Assembly (NCBI GenBank): GCA_938034375.1
Contig: CALHLB010000081.1
Location: 1-53,654 of the forward strand
DNA from: an uncultured Alphaproteobacteria bacterium
GTDB lineage: Bacteria > Pseudomonadota > Alphaproteobacteria > Rhizobiales > JACESI01
Length of the DNA: 53,654 nt
Reading direction: 5' to 3'
Below, piece by piece: positions 1 to 10,501 of the stretch (its first letter is position 1; each line of letters starts with the position of its first letter). A program made the position numbers and the translations under genes. The notes beneath the pieces were generated by a model that saw only the letters and a program-made list of their open reading frames with translations, was not told the origin of the DNA and did not search any database.

Positions 1-302
1 GCCGCATCCGCCACTATCTCGCTCGTTTCCATAGAAAAACATTCTGCTATTCCAAAGCAATACATATGGTGCAAGCTACACTTATCGTCTTCTTTACCGA
101 TAACTGGAATGATTATCTATTTTAATGCACCAATGCCGAAAATATTACACCATCAAAATCTGGATTCAAACACCTAGACTCATGAAAGCCATCTAAAATA
201 CTTGTTTTAGCCTCATTCCTCAAACAAAGAAAACGGAGGCAAAAGAATGCACCTTTCTTCTCCGTTTTCTAAGGCCCGCCGCTTGGGCATACTGTTATAA
301 AG

Positions 303-1310
303 TCAATTAGCAACTGATTTTAAATAGGCAATCACGTTTTGAACGTCTTCTTCTTTTTTCAATCCAGGAAAAGACATTCTATTACCCTTAATGAAAGCTC
401 TTGGCTTAGCGAGGAACTGGGCCAGGTTTTCTTCATTCCATCTTATATCAACCGCCTTAAAAGCTTTAGAATAATTAAACCCATCTATGCTGGCGGCTTT
501 ACGGCCAACAACACCCTTTAAATAAGGACCAACCTTGTTTTTAGCTTCTTCCGCCACGTGGCACGCGCGGCAAAGGCGAAATACCTTTTTTCCTGCAACT
601 GCATCGCCTGCATTCAAGCTATCTGATGTTGAGGCGACTTTTATCTCATCGACTTGTTGCTCCAGAGCAGCGCCTTTTGTCGCGTTATCTTGTTGCAAAT
701 CACCTTGCAAACTGGCAAACATGAGACGCAGGCTTACAGGTACTACACGCGTAATACCAGGCAGTTTGGCAAGTTTCACCAACTTATCAATCCCCTCATC
801 AATGCCCAAATCCTTTGTACCAACGACAATCATTTCATCGGTTGTTACAAGGACCTTTTCATCACTTAAACGGGCGATAAAAAGAGAAGCCTCAACTGCA
901 ACATCAACACCAGAAAGGGTTAAAACACCTTCAACATCTTTTACAACTGTGTCCCCCACCTCAAGCTTGGAAAGGGCCGTAGTATCAATCTTGGCTTTCA
1001 ATGTTGCTGTTGGTTGCGCTACATCAAAAACATGGGCAATCATCCGTTCATTACGAATATCAATATTTGTTTGAACAGAAGTCACATCAATATTGATGGT
1101 CACATTGCCATTTTCCAAAACCTCACCAGAAACCTTACCGAATGAGTTAACCTCACCCACAGTATTTTTTTTGATGGAAACATAAGATATTTTAGAAGTC
1201 TCACCATCCAGTTTCCAAATAGCTTTATCTGCCAGAGCGAGGCTTGAAAAGCTGAAAACCATAAGGAAAAAAGACAGTAAAAAACGACTTAAAATATTGA
1301 AATAAAACAT
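303..1310 (-). CDS. Secreted YceI-domain protein fused to a C-terminal class I cytochrome c domain
   Basis: N-terminal signal-like segment; YceI-like region (WKLDGETSKISYVSIKKNTVGEVNSFGKVSGEV); C-terminal heme motif CRACH with GPYLKGVVGR and a downstream Met (RMSFPG). Confidence 0.85.
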   Translation of the reverse strand: MFYFNILSRFLLSFFLMVFSFSSLALADKAIWKLDGETSKISYVSIKKNTVGEVNSFGKVSGEVLENGNVTINIDVTSVQTNIDIRNERMIAHVFDVAQPTATLKAKIDTTALSKLEVGDTVVKDVEGVLTLSGVDVAVEASLFIARLSDEKVLVTTDEMIVVGTKDLGIDEGIDKLVKLAKLPGITRVVPVSLRLMFASLQGDLQQDNATKGAALEQQVDEIKVASTSDSLNAGDAVAGKKVFRLCRACHVAEEAKNKVGPYLKGVVGRKAASIDGFNYSKAFKAVDIRWNEENLAQFLAKPRAFIKGNRMSFPGLKKEEDVQNVIAYLKSVAN

Positions 1311-1500
1311 AGTTCATAATCTCCGATTAATTTTTCTTCATAAAACGTTAAATAAATTTTTACACTTTAAAATAGAATAATCGATCAATAGCAAGTAACG
1401 CCAGATGACATTTTTGAGAGTATGAGAAAGATTTCAAGTTCTTCTTATATGAAAACAGCACCACTATGGGCGCTGCCGTCAATTTCATTCTTTTAAGAAA

Positions 1501-3177
1501 TTACATATTCGGATAATTTGGACCGCCTGCCCCTTCTGGAACAGTCCAGTTAATGTTCTGGTTCGGATCTTTAATGTCGCATGTTTTACAATGTACGCAG
1601 TTTTGTGAATTAATCACAAATTTGGGTTCACTGCCATCATCTTCGCTCATCCACTCATAAACGCCGGCAGGGCAATAACGGTTGGATGGACCTTGAAACA
1701 CCTTCCATTCAGAAGAAAGCTGCAAATCTTCATCTTTCAACTTCAAATGAATGGGCTGATCTTCTTCATGGTTCGTTGCAGAAAGAAAAACGGATGATAG
1801 GCGATCAAAAGAAATTTTTCCATCCGGTTTAGGGTAAGAAATTTTCTTGCAAGAATCAGCAGGCTTTAGCGCCTCAAAGTCAGCCTTGCCATGTTTCTGT
1901 GTACCAAAAAATGAAAAGCCAAACAATTCATTCGTCCACATATCAAGTCCACCAAGTGCAATACCGATGTAAAGACCATATTTACTCCATAAAGGTTTAA
2001 CATTGCGAACCTTATAGAGATCTTTGCCAATATCACTGGAGCGCCATTCATCTTCATAGGCAGACAATTCATCTTGCGCGCGCCCTTGCTCAAGCGCTTC
2101 ATAAGTTTTTTCAGCCGCCAACATGCCTGATAACATGGCATTATGAGACCCTTTAATACGCGGTACATTCACAAAGCCGGCAGAGCAACCAATCAAAACA
2201 CCACCAGGGAAAGCAAGCTTTGGAACGGATTGATAACCACCCTCTGTAATAGCCCGCGCCCCGTAAGAAATGCGCTTACCGCCTTCAAAAACATCCCGAA
2301 TAGATGGGTGCGTTTTGAAGCGTTGAAATTCCTCAAACGGAGAAAGCCACGGATTTTCATAATTTAGATGCGTAACAAAACCAACAGCCACCTGATTGTC
2401 TTCAAGGTGATAAAGGAAAGATCCTCCACCAGCCTGATTGCCCAACGGCCAGCCAAAGGAATGTCGTACCAAACCCTGTTTGTGCTTTTCAGGGGCGACT
2501 TGCCAAAGTTCTTTGATACCAATACCAAATTTCGTAGGTTCCCGCCCCTCACTTAAACCAAATTTTCCAATAATTTTCTTGGAAAGAGAGCCGCGCACCC
2601 CCTCACCCAAAAAGACATATTTACCCAGAAGCGCCATGCCGCGCTCAAAACCTGGCTTTGGTTTACCATCGCGGCCAATACCCATATCGCCCGTTGCAAC
2701 ACCTATAACACGATCTTGATCATCATAAAGAATTTCAGCCGCAGCAAAACCAGGGAAAATTTCAACGCCAAGAGCTTCAGCTTTTTCTGCCAACCAACGG
2801 CAGACATTTCCAAGCGAAACAACAAAATTGCCATGATTGTTCATTAACTTAGGCAACATGAAATTGGGAATACGCAAAGACCCAGCAGGGCCTAAAAACA
2901 GGAACTGGTCATCTTTTACAGGCGTTTTAAAAGGTGTGTCTTTTTCTTTGCGCCATTCAGGTAAAAGCCTGTCAACAGCAATTGGGTCAATAACAGCACC
3001 AGAAACGATATGCGCCCCAACTTCTGAGCCTTTTTCAATAACCACAACACTTAAATCTTCATTAAGCTGTTTTAATCGAATAGCAGCCGCAAGGCCGGCA
3101 GGACCAGCACCAACGATGACAACATCAAAATCCATGCTTTCGCGTTCTGGCATCACCTGTTCATTTTCGTTTGCCAT
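1501..3177 (-). CDS. Electron transfer flavoprotein-ubiquinone oxidoreductase
   Basis: FAD motif DVVIVGAGPAGLAAAIRL; C-terminal 4Fe-4S region CVHCKTCDIKDPNQNINWTVPEGAGGPNYPNM typical of ETF-QO. Confidence 0.95.
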   Translation of the reverse strand: MANENEQVMPERESMDFDVVIVGAGPAGLAAAIRLKQLNEDLSVVVIEKGSEVGAHIVSGAVIDPIAVDRLLPEWRKEKDTPFKTPVKDDQFLFLGPAGSLRIPNFMLPKLMNNHGNFVVSLGNVCRWLAEKAEALGVEIFPGFAAAEILYDDQDRVIGVATGDMGIGRDGKPKPGFERGMALLGKYVFLGEGVRGSLSKKIIGKFGLSEGREPTKFGIGIKELWQVAPEKHKQGLVRHSFGWPLGNQAGGGSFLYHLEDNQVAVGFVTHLNYENPWLSPFEEFQRFKTHPSIRDVFEGGKRISYGARAITEGGYQSVPKLAFPGGVLIGCSAGFVNVPRIKGSHNAMLSGMLAAEKTYEALEQGRAQDELSAYEDEWRSSDIGKDLYKVRNVKPLWSKYGLYIGIALGGLDMWTNELFGFSFFGTQKHGKADFEALKPADSCKKISYPKPDGKISFDRLSSVFLSATNHEEDQPIHLKLKDEDLQLSSEWKVFQGPSNRYCPAGVYEWMSEDDGSEPKFVINSQNCVHCKTCDIKDPNQNINWTVPEGAGGPNYPNM

Positions 3178-3400
3178 TATGGCACCCCTTCCATCTTTTA
3201 ATTGCCCAACTTCGTATAATAGCCTAGAAAGCTATGACTAGAAGCGCTTTTACTTAAAAAGGAATAGCCTTAAAGTCAAAGCGTTTATGCTTTAGATGCT
3301 TCTCTTTAGCCATAATTTTATGGTCATGATAGTATCAATAAAAAGCAATCAAAAATTAATTTGGCCCCATAGCCATAGGGAAGTTTGTGTTTGAGTAAAG

Positions 3401-4270
3401 ATGAAAACTGTTCAGGAATTTGAAGCATTAATTGAATTTTATGCCGCCAACGACCTTGATTATGCCTTGGATGAAAATCCACATAACAGGTTTGAAGAAG
3501 TGCGACAAAAACGTGCTGTAAGGCTACAACAACAAACAAGCCTGCCTGCTGCCCAACAAATACTCACTCCCCCAACAAACACCTCTGGTGCGTTACAAAG
3601 ATCACCTTCTTCAAAAGCGGCCCCTCTTATTGCGCCCACCTCTCCCCCTCAGGTTCTACCTGATGCAGCAACAATGCAAGATGCACGAAAACTTGCTGAA
3701 AGCGCCAAGAACCTGGAAGAGTTAAAAGAACTTCTTTCACATTTCGAAGGGTGCAATTTAAAACGAACCGCCAAAAATCTCGTTTTTGGCGATGGCAGCC
3801 CAAATGCCAAAATCATGTTTATAGGAGAAGCGCCAGGACGTGATGAAGATATAAATGGCCTTCCTTTTGTTGGAAGGTCTGGCCTGTTGCTTGATAAGAT
3901 GCTCGCTGCTATTGGTCTTTTGCGCGCTCGCGATGTTTATATCGCTAATTCAGTCCCGTGGCGCCCTCCCGGCAATCGTACCCCCACACCCCTTGAAAGC
4001 GAATTATGCCGTCCCTTTATTGAACGACAAATTACGCTTGTTAAACCCAAAATTTTGGTACCACTTGGCGCGCCAGCTACGCGCCAATTATTAAAGACCA
4101 AAGAAGGCATCATGAAAATGCGCGGTAAAATAATAAATTATCAATTAGGGGATGTGAAAATCAAAGCCATCGCAACATTGCATCCAGCCTATCTATTGCG
4201 TCAACCAGCGCAAAAACGCCTTGTCTGGCAAGATTTGTTAAAAATCAAGAATCTTTTAAAAGACATATAA
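3401..4270 (+). CDS. Uracil-DNA glycosylase, family 4 type
   Basis: Motifs IMFIGEAPGRDEDINGLPFVGRSGLLLDKML, VPWRPPGNRTPTPLE, LHPAYLLRQPAQKRLVWQDL. Confidence 0.93.
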   Translation: MKTVQEFEALIEFYAANDLDYALDENPHNRFEEVRQKRAVRLQQQTSLPAAQQILTPPTNTSGALQRSPSSKAAPLIAPTSPPQVLPDAATMQDARKLAESAKNLEELKELLSHFEGCNLKRTAKNLVFGDGSPNAKIMFIGEAPGRDEDINGLPFVGRSGLLLDKMLAAIGLLRARDVYIANSVPWRPPGNRTPTPLESELCRPFIERQITLVKPKILVPLGAPATRQLLKTKEGIMKMRGKIINYQLGDVKIKAIATLHPAYLLRQPAQKRLVWQDLLKIKNLLKDI

Positions 4271-4299
4271 AGCGAACAATAAAAGCACGAACAAGTTTT

Positions 4300-5433
4300 A
4301 TGATGAAGCACCTATCCTTGCTCAAAAAAATATGCACCGTTTTTGCAGTCTCCATCATTTTTTTGGCGTCACCTGCGCTTGCAGAAATAAGAATAGGCGT
4401 TGCCCTTCCTCTAAGCGGCCTTTATGCTCCTTTAAGCCAACAAATTATAAATGGTGCAAAATTAGCACTAGAAAAAACAAATATATCCAGCGGTGCATTA
4501 AATGAAAAAATCAGCTTGGTTATACTTGATGATAAATGCAGCGCCCAAGAAGCAAAAGAAATTGCAAATCAACTCGTTGGGCAAAAAGTTATTGCCGTTA
4601 TAGGCCACCTTTGTGATAGATCCAGCATTGAAGCATCTGAAATTTATGCAAAAAATAAGATTATACAAATCTCACCAGCAAGCCAAAATGCCGCCCTCAC
4701 AACGAATCGGCCAAACCCGAAAGGCGGCACCTATCGCTTGGCACCGCGCAATGAACAGCAAGCCACAGCCATAATCGACTTTCTAACAAACCAGAAAAAC
4801 AAACCTTCCATCGCGCTTATTTACGATGGCACAGCTTATGGGAATGCTTTTAAAGCAAATCTGGAAAAAAAATTCACCGAAAAGCCAATCTTTAAAGAAC
4901 GCCTTGATATCGGCAAACCAAATTACGACCAACTCGCAAACAGGCTTGCTGATTCTGGCGCGACACACATCATCATCGCGGCCCTTCACCTTGATGCTAC
5001 AAGATTAATTCGTGGGTTAGATAAAGTAGAAAGCAATGCAATTATTCTAGGTGGTGAGGCTTGGGTCCAAAAAGATTTCCCGGCTTTAATCCTGGAAGGA
5101 AATAACAATCGCCAGACATTGGATCAAATCTATATCAGCTTCCCTCCCGATGATAGAAAAAGGCCAGAAGCAAAAAACATCGTTCAAGAATTCCAACAAA
5201 AAAATATCCGACCATCTGGCCTTACTTTGCGCGGGTATACTGCTTTAAAAATTCTGTCTGAAGCCTTAGGCAAAGCTAAAACAAAAGAATATGATGCCCT
5301 AATTCAAATCTTGAATTCGGAAACGTTTCAAACACCTTTGGGAACAATCAACTTCAATAATATTGGCGATGCCTCCCTTAAAGGTTACGAGCTTCATCAA
5401 TGGAATGGCAAGACCTTAGAACCCTTACAATAA
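4300..5433 (+). CDS. Branched-chain amino acid-type ABC transporter substrate-binding protein
   Basis: Signal peptide then IRIGVALPLSGLYAPLSQQIINGAKLA, a LivK/periplasmic-binding-protein fold pattern. Confidence 0.85.
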   Translation: MMKHLSLLKKICTVFAVSIIFLASPALAEIRIGVALPLSGLYAPLSQQIINGAKLALEKTNISSGALNEKISLVILDDKCSAQEAKEIANQLVGQKVIAVIGHLCDRSSIEASEIYAKNKIIQISPASQNAALTTNRPNPKGGTYRLAPRNEQQATAIIDFLTNQKNKPSIALIYDGTAYGNAFKANLEKKFTEKPIFKERLDIGKPNYDQLANRLADSGATHIIIAALHLDATRLIRGLDKVESNAIILGGEAWVQKDFPALILEGNNNRQTLDQIYISFPPDDRKRPEAKNIVQEFQQKNIRPSGLTLRGYTALKILSEALGKAKTKEYDALIQILNSETFQTPLGTINFNNIGDASLKGYELHQWNGKTLEPLQ

Positions 5434-5450
5434 TGATAATTTCTGACCCT

Positions 5451-5495
5451 ATAGCCAAACTCGTATAAAATGATAACGGATTTTGGCTATATTCT
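5451..5495 (+). terminator. Possible rho-independent terminator after the LivK-like gene
   Basis: Inverted repeat ATAGCCAAA...TTTGGCTAT followed by a T-rich tract; the loop is long (22 nt). Confidence 0.35.
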
Positions 5496-5623
5496 TTTGT
5501 TTTCGCTCATCTTTTCTTTTAAGCTGAGGATCATTTTAAAAGGATTCCCCAATAGCCATTGAGGAAAGGAAGATTTATAGTTATAGGCATCAACAGATAT
5601 ATTTGTAAATCAAGGCGCACCGC

Positions 5624-6298
5624 ATGACATCTCCTATTTTAATTGCACCTTCTATTTTAGCTGCTGATTTTGCAAATTTAGGGGAGGAAGTTCGTGCCAT
5701 TTGTGAAGGTGGCGCCGACTGGGTTCATGTAGATATTATGGATGGTCATTTTGTCCCCAATATTTCATTTGGTCCTATTGTTTTAAATGCTATTCGCCCT
5801 GTCACAGATAAAGTCATGGATGTTCATCTGATGATTTCTCCCGTTGACATTTATGTCGATGACTTTGCTAAGGCCGGCGCAGACACGATCACCATTCACG
5901 CTGAAGCTGGACCCCATGCACACCGCACCCTACAGAAGATAAAGGCCCTCGGCAAAAAAGCAGGAATCGTTCTAAATCCAGCAACCCCTGCAAGTGTTGT
6001 TGACCCCCTACTCGATGACATCGATATTATCCTTGTCATGACGGTAAACCCCGGTTTTGGGGGGCAAAAATTTATCACCACCATGGAACCAAAAATTGCT
6101 CAATTACGCGCAATGATCGGCAATCGAAATATCGATTTGGAAATTGATGGCGGCGTTACAGTTGAAACCGCACCTATTTGCGCGCGTGCGGGTGCGAATG
6201 TTTTAGTTGCTGGTTCTGCTGTTTTCAAAGGCGATGATTATGCAGCAAATATCAAAGCCATACGTGAGGCGGCAGAACAAGCAGCCAATGCCCGCTAA
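5624..6298 (+). CDS. rpe: Ribulose-phosphate 3-epimerase
   Basis: [45 protein letters not shown]. Confidence 0.97.
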   Translation: MTSPILIAPSILAADFANLGEEVRAICEGGADWVHVDIMDGHFVPNISFGPIVLNAIRPVTDKVMDVHLMISPVDIYVDDFAKAGADTITIHAEAGPHAHRTLQKIKALGKKAGIVLNPATPASVVDPLLDDIDIILVMTVNPGFGGQKFITTMEPKIAQLRAMIGNRNIDLEIDGGVTVETAPICARAGANVLVAGSAVFKGDDYAANIKAIREAAEQAANAR

Positions 6299-6776
6299 AA
6301 AATATATATTAAGAAAACGTTTTATTCTTTTTGCCTTTTTCTGGGCTGGCTTAACCGGGTTTTCTTTCACCCTCAATGCTCTTTTCTGGCATAAATTATT
6401 CGATGAAAAGCTTCTTCTTCTTATAGGCTTCACTATTTGCGCTGCTTTCATCGCAGCCCCTATCGCTTCTTATATAGAGAATATTTTCACAAAAACACGG
6501 CCACTCACAGCACGCTTTGCAGCCATTTATTTTCTCCTTGCTGTTGTGACATCTGGTGCGATTTATCTTTCAAGTCTTTTTTATGCGATAAGCTTTACTA
6601 GCGATTCACTTGGAAGCGCATTTCACTTAACCACAATAAAAAAATACCTTTTGTTTTCCTTAGCTCACGGCTACGCCTTTGCCGCCTCTACGGCCCGTTT
6701 GTTTTTGCCCATAGGCGTTTTATCTCTCGCTGCAGGTGCGTTTTTTCACTGCATTATAACCTCAAAAGACGATTGA
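6288..6776 (+). CDS. Hypothetical multi-pass membrane protein
   Basis: The ORF starts inside rpe; ATG at 6288 ([12 protein letters not shown]...) is the likelier start. Several hydrophobic helices. Confidence 0.6.
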   Translation: MPAKKYILRKRFILFAFFWAGLTGFSFTLNALFWHKLFDEKLLLLIGFTICAAFIAAPIASYIENIFTKTRPLTARFAAIYFLLAVVTSGAIYLSSLFYAISFTSDSLGSAFHLTTIKKYLLFSLAHGYAFAASTARLFLPIGVLSLAAGAFFHCIITSKDD

Positions 6777-6845
6777 ACATTTGCACTTGATCGCACGCTT
6801 TGCTAAAGCCCGTAGCAATACATTATAAAGACAAGGAACATCCCT

Positions 6846-8153
6846 ATGATTCCCCGTTATGCACGCGATGAAATGGTTGCCATCTGGAGCCCTGAAACAA
6901 AATTCCGCATTTGGTTTGAAATCGAAGCTCACGCCTGTGATGCTTTGGCAAAATGTGGAGTAATACCGGAAAGTGCCGCTAAAACCATCTGGGAAAAAGG
7001 AGGCAAAGCCACCTTTGATATTGCACGCATTGATGAAATCGAGCGGGAAACCAAACATGATGTGATTGCCTTTCTTACCCATCTGGCAGAAATCGTTGGA
7101 GAGGATGCCAGATTCGTTCACCAAGGCATGACATCTTCTGATGTCCTCGACACTTGTCTAAACGTTCAGCTCATGCGTGCTGCCGATATTTTAATAGCTG
7201 ATATTGAAAAACTTTTGGAAGCCCTAAAACGCCGCGCTTATGAGCATAAGGATACCATCACCATTGGTCGCTCCCACGGCATTCATGCAGAGCCTGTTAC
7301 ATTTGGCCTGAAAATGGCACAAGCTTATGCCGAGTTTGACAGAAACTTGAGCCGCCTAAAAGCTGCACGAGAAGAAATTGCCACTTGTGCTATTTCTGGT
7401 GCTGTTGGCACCTTTGCCAATATCGATCCTTCTATTGAAGAGCATGTAGCCCAAGCCATGGGCTTAAAAGCCGAACCTGTTTCAACACAGGTAATCCCGC
7501 GTGACAGACACGCCATGTTTTTTGCGACCTTAGGTGTCATTGCTTCTTCCATCGAACGATTGGCAACGGAAGTACGGCATTTACAGCGCACCGAGGTTTT
7601 GGAGGCTGAAGAATTTTTCTCTAAGGGACAAAAAGGCTCATCTGCCATGCCCCATAAGCGCAACCCTGTATTAACAGAAAACCTTACAGGTCTTGCCCGT
7701 TTAGTGCGCGGCATGGCCCTTCCCGCCATGGAAAACGTTGCTTTATGGCATGAACGCGATATTTCCCACTCATCTGTTGAACGCATGATTGGCCCTGATG
7801 CCACCATTACACTGGACTTTGCCCTTGCTCGCTTAACAGGCGTGATGGACAAACTTGTTGTTTATCCTGAAAATATGCTAAACAACATGAATAAGTTCAA
7901 AGGATTGGTGCATTCTCAACGGGTTCTTTTAGCGCTTACACAAGCGGGTTTAAGTCGTGAAGATTCCTATCGCCTCGTTCAAAGAAACGCCATGAAAGTT
8001 TGGGAACAGGGTAAGGACTTTTTGGAAGAATTATTAAACGATGAAGAGGTTTGTGCAGCTTTAAGCAAGCAAGAAATTGAAGAGAAATTCGACCTTGCCT
8101 ATCATACAAAACACGTTGATACGATTTTCAACCGTGTTTTTAAAAACAATTAA
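6846..8153 (+). CDS. purB: Adenylosuccinate lyase
   Basis: MIPRYARDEMVAIWSPETKFRIWFEIE; signature GSSAMPHKRNPVLTENL. Confidence 0.97.
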   Translation: MIPRYARDEMVAIWSPETKFRIWFEIEAHACDALAKCGVIPESAAKTIWEKGGKATFDIARIDEIERETKHDVIAFLTHLAEIVGEDARFVHQGMTSSDVLDTCLNVQLMRAADILIADIEKLLEALKRRAYEHKDTITIGRSHGIHAEPVTFGLKMAQAYAEFDRNLSRLKAAREEIATCAISGAVGTFANIDPSIEEHVAQAMGLKAEPVSTQVIPRDRHAMFFATLGVIASSIERLATEVRHLQRTEVLEAEEFFSKGQKGSSAMPHKRNPVLTENLTGLARLVRGMALPAMENVALWHERDISHSSVERMIGPDATITLDFALARLTGVMDKLVVYPENMLNNMNKFKGLVHSQRVLLALTQAGLSREDSYRLVQRNAMKVWEQGKDFLEELLNDEEVCAALSKQEIEEKFDLAYHTKHVDTIFNRVFKNN

Positions 8154-8159
8154 AAAGCC

Positions 8160-8711
8160 ATGAAAACATCTGAAGCCGATATTTTAATTGTTCCAGGCCT
8201 TGGAGGTGGTAATAACAATTATTGGTATGCCCGTTGGGAAACAAAATTAAAGACGGCCCGTTTGATTGAACAGAAAGACTGGCAAAAGCCCCGCCTTTCA
8301 GATTGGGCAGACACAATTATTCAAACTGTCGAACAGGCAGAACGTTCCGTTGTGCTGGTTGCTCATTCATTAGGCGTTGTAGCCAGCATTCATGCCAGTG
8401 AAAATTTTCCCCATCAAAAAGTAGCAGGCGGCTATTTTGTTGCCTTGCCAGATATGGGAAAGCTAGCAGATACTCTGCCAGAAACAGCTACTTTTAAAAA
8501 TCTGCCTGAGGCGCCCCTCACATTCCCCTCTATTCTAGTCGCCAGTCAAACAGATCCTTATTGCGATTTTTCTCATGCAGAAAACATGTCTTACAGTTGG
8601 GGATCAAAACTGGAAAATGCAGGCGATTGTGGTCATATAAATGCGGAAAGTGGTCAAGGCCCTTGGCCAGAAGGTTTACTAAGCTTTGCTAATTTTATGG
8701 CACAACTTTAA
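8160..8711 (+). CDS. RBBP9/YdeN-family alpha/beta hydrolase
   Basis: ILIVPGLGGGNNNYWYARWE, nucleophile motif VAHSLG, C-terminal GDCGHINAESG. Confidence 0.88.
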   Translation: MKTSEADILIVPGLGGGNNNYWYARWETKLKTARLIEQKDWQKPRLSDWADTIIQTVEQAERSVVLVAHSLGVVASIHASENFPHQKVAGGYFVALPDMGKLADTLPETATFKNLPEAPLTFPSILVASQTDPYCDFSHAENMSYSWGSKLENAGDCGHINAESGQGPWPEGLLSFANFMAQL

Positions 8712-9180
8712 AATTCAACAAATAAACAGCGATTCTTTTGAAATCATTTCAAAATCATCCGACCTAACCAGACCTGATTCTCTATACAAAACGTCAAAAT
8801 AAACAGAAAATCTGTAAGAGTATTATTTGCAACGCCAAAAAATCGTATCTTTTTTGCAACAAAAATATAGAACAACAAAACTTATGGTCAAAAAGCAAAA
8901 CGAAAATTCTGTTACAAAACTTTATAACCAAGCATTTCTCTAGTGCAAAACCATAATCATTCACCTGAATGTTGCTAGAAAAACACATAAAAGCTCCAAA
9001 AAATCTGATTCTTTTAGTGCTTTATTAAACTTTAAAAACATTAAGCCAGACCGAACTTAGGTGCAAAGATGTCACACTTTTCAAAGAAGCGATTTTAGGT
9101 GGTTTACTTATCGTCACAAATATGGCGAATTGCATTTGTCCGGAATGCGTAAAGGCACTCCAATAACGACTAATTAAACT

Positions 9181-9199
9181 ATTTGTCCGGAGACAAACT
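9181..9199 (+). promoter_or_regulatory. Leader hairpin overlapping the porin ribosome-binding site
   Basis: TTTGTC-CGGA-GACAAA ends 2 nt before the ATG at 9200; ATTTGTCCGGA is duplicated at 9134-9144. Confidence 0.4.
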
Positions 9200-10492
9200 A
9201 TGACAATCAAAACAACCACAAAAGCGCTCCTGGGTACAGCAGTGTCTTTTGCACTTCTCGGTTCTGTTGCAAACGCAGCTGATCTTGACAACTTGTCTGA
9301 TAACGACCTTCTAGAGCGTATTGAGCGTCTTGAAGCAATTATCGGCCCTGGTGACAAATACGCTGTTCGTTCAGGCAACAACAAAGTTCGCATCTCTCTA
9401 AGTGGTCAAGTTAACGTTCTTGCTCTTGGTTTTGCTGATGGCGAAAATGCTGGCCTTTCCGTTGCAGACAATACAAACTCAGGTACACGTTTCCGTATCT
9501 TGGGTGAAGCTAAAATCAATGAATCATGGTCTGCTGCTACTGAATTAGAATTCCAAGCAAACGATCGCGGTTCATTTGTTATTAGCCAAAACAACCGTAA
9601 CCCTCTAGGTTCAACAGCTGGTGCATTTGGTACTCGCCTAGCAAACCTTTCTTTCAAGCATAAAGATTTCGGTCGTGTCCGCATCGGTCAACAACACACA
9701 GCATCTGAAGGCACTTCAGAAGTTGATCTTTCAGGCACTGGTGTTGCATCTTACTCATCAGTAACTGATATTGGTGCCGGTCTTGAGTTTGTTAACTCAA
9801 CAACAGACGCCCTTTCAGGTTTCACTGTTGGAAATGTATTCACAAACCTTGATGGCGCTGGCCGTGATGACGCAATCCGTTATGACACACCAACTATCGC
9901 TGGTTTCACACTAGCTACATCATATATCTCAGATGATTCTAATCCAGGTTTTGACGTTTCACTTAAATATAGAAACAAAGACTTTGCTGGTTTTGGTATT
10001 TCTGCTGCTGTTGCTTATTTAGACCAAGATACTTCAACAGGTGGTGATAACCGCGTAAACGGTTCTGTTTCCGTAATTCACTTAGCATCAGGCATCAACG
10101 CAACATTCGCGGCTGGTGATGACAATGATGATGGCCAGTTCCTATATGGTAAACTAGGTATCATTACTGAGTTGAATTCACTTGGTAAAACAGCATTCTC
10201 TGGTGATGTGAACTACTCAACAAACGTTGGTAATGGCACAAATAACTTCCAAGCAGCTTCTTTGAATACCACAACAGGTGTTATTACTGCTCCAACTGCA
10301 GCGACTATTGAACTTTCAGATACCGAAGCATTAAACTTTGGTTTCCAAGCTGTTCAAAACATCGATGCTGCAGCAGCTCAAGTTTACGTTGGTTACAAAT
10401 ACTTTGACCTTGATGCAGACAATTCATTGGGTGCAAATGTAGACTTTGAAAACGTTCACGTATTTTATGCGGGTAGCCGCATCAAGTTCTAA
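9200..10492 (+). CDS. Alphaproteobacterial outer-membrane porin
   Basis: Signal peptide, N-terminal LSDNDLLERIERLEA helix, beta-rich repeats, C-terminal HVFYAGSRIKF ending in Phe. Confidence 0.85.
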   Translation: MTIKTTTKALLGTAVSFALLGSVANAADLDNLSDNDLLERIERLEAIIGPGDKYAVRSGNNKVRISLSGQVNVLALGFADGENAGLSVADNTNSGTRFRILGEAKINESWSAATELEFQANDRGSFVISQNNRNPLGSTAGAFGTRLANLSFKHKDFGRVRIGQQHTASEGTSEVDLSGTGVASYSSVTDIGAGLEFVNSTTDALSGFTVGNVFTNLDGAGRDDAIRYDTPTIAGFTLATSYISDDSNPGFDVSLKYRNKDFAGFGISAAVAYLDQDTSTGGDNRVNGSVSVIHLASGINATFAAGDDNDDGQFLYGKLGIITELNSLGKTAFSGDVNYSTNVGNGTNNFQAASLNTTTGVITAPTAATIELSDTEALNFGFQAVQNIDAAAAQVYVGYKYFDLDADNSLGANVDFENVHVFYAGSRIKF

Positions 10493-10501
10493 TCTTCCGA
10501 T

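Noticed and set aside
1-32. Possible minus-strand start (METSEIVADA...) running off the left edge
   Set aside because: Only about 10 codons visible and no clear Shine-Dalgarno; cannot be supported.
535-1074. 179-aa plus-strand ORF
   Set aside because: Antisense to the YceI-cytochrome c gene; low-complexity S/T-rich product, no recognisable domain.
7325-7852. 175-aa minus-strand ORF
   Set aside because: Antisense shadow of purB; composition typical of reverse-frame translation.
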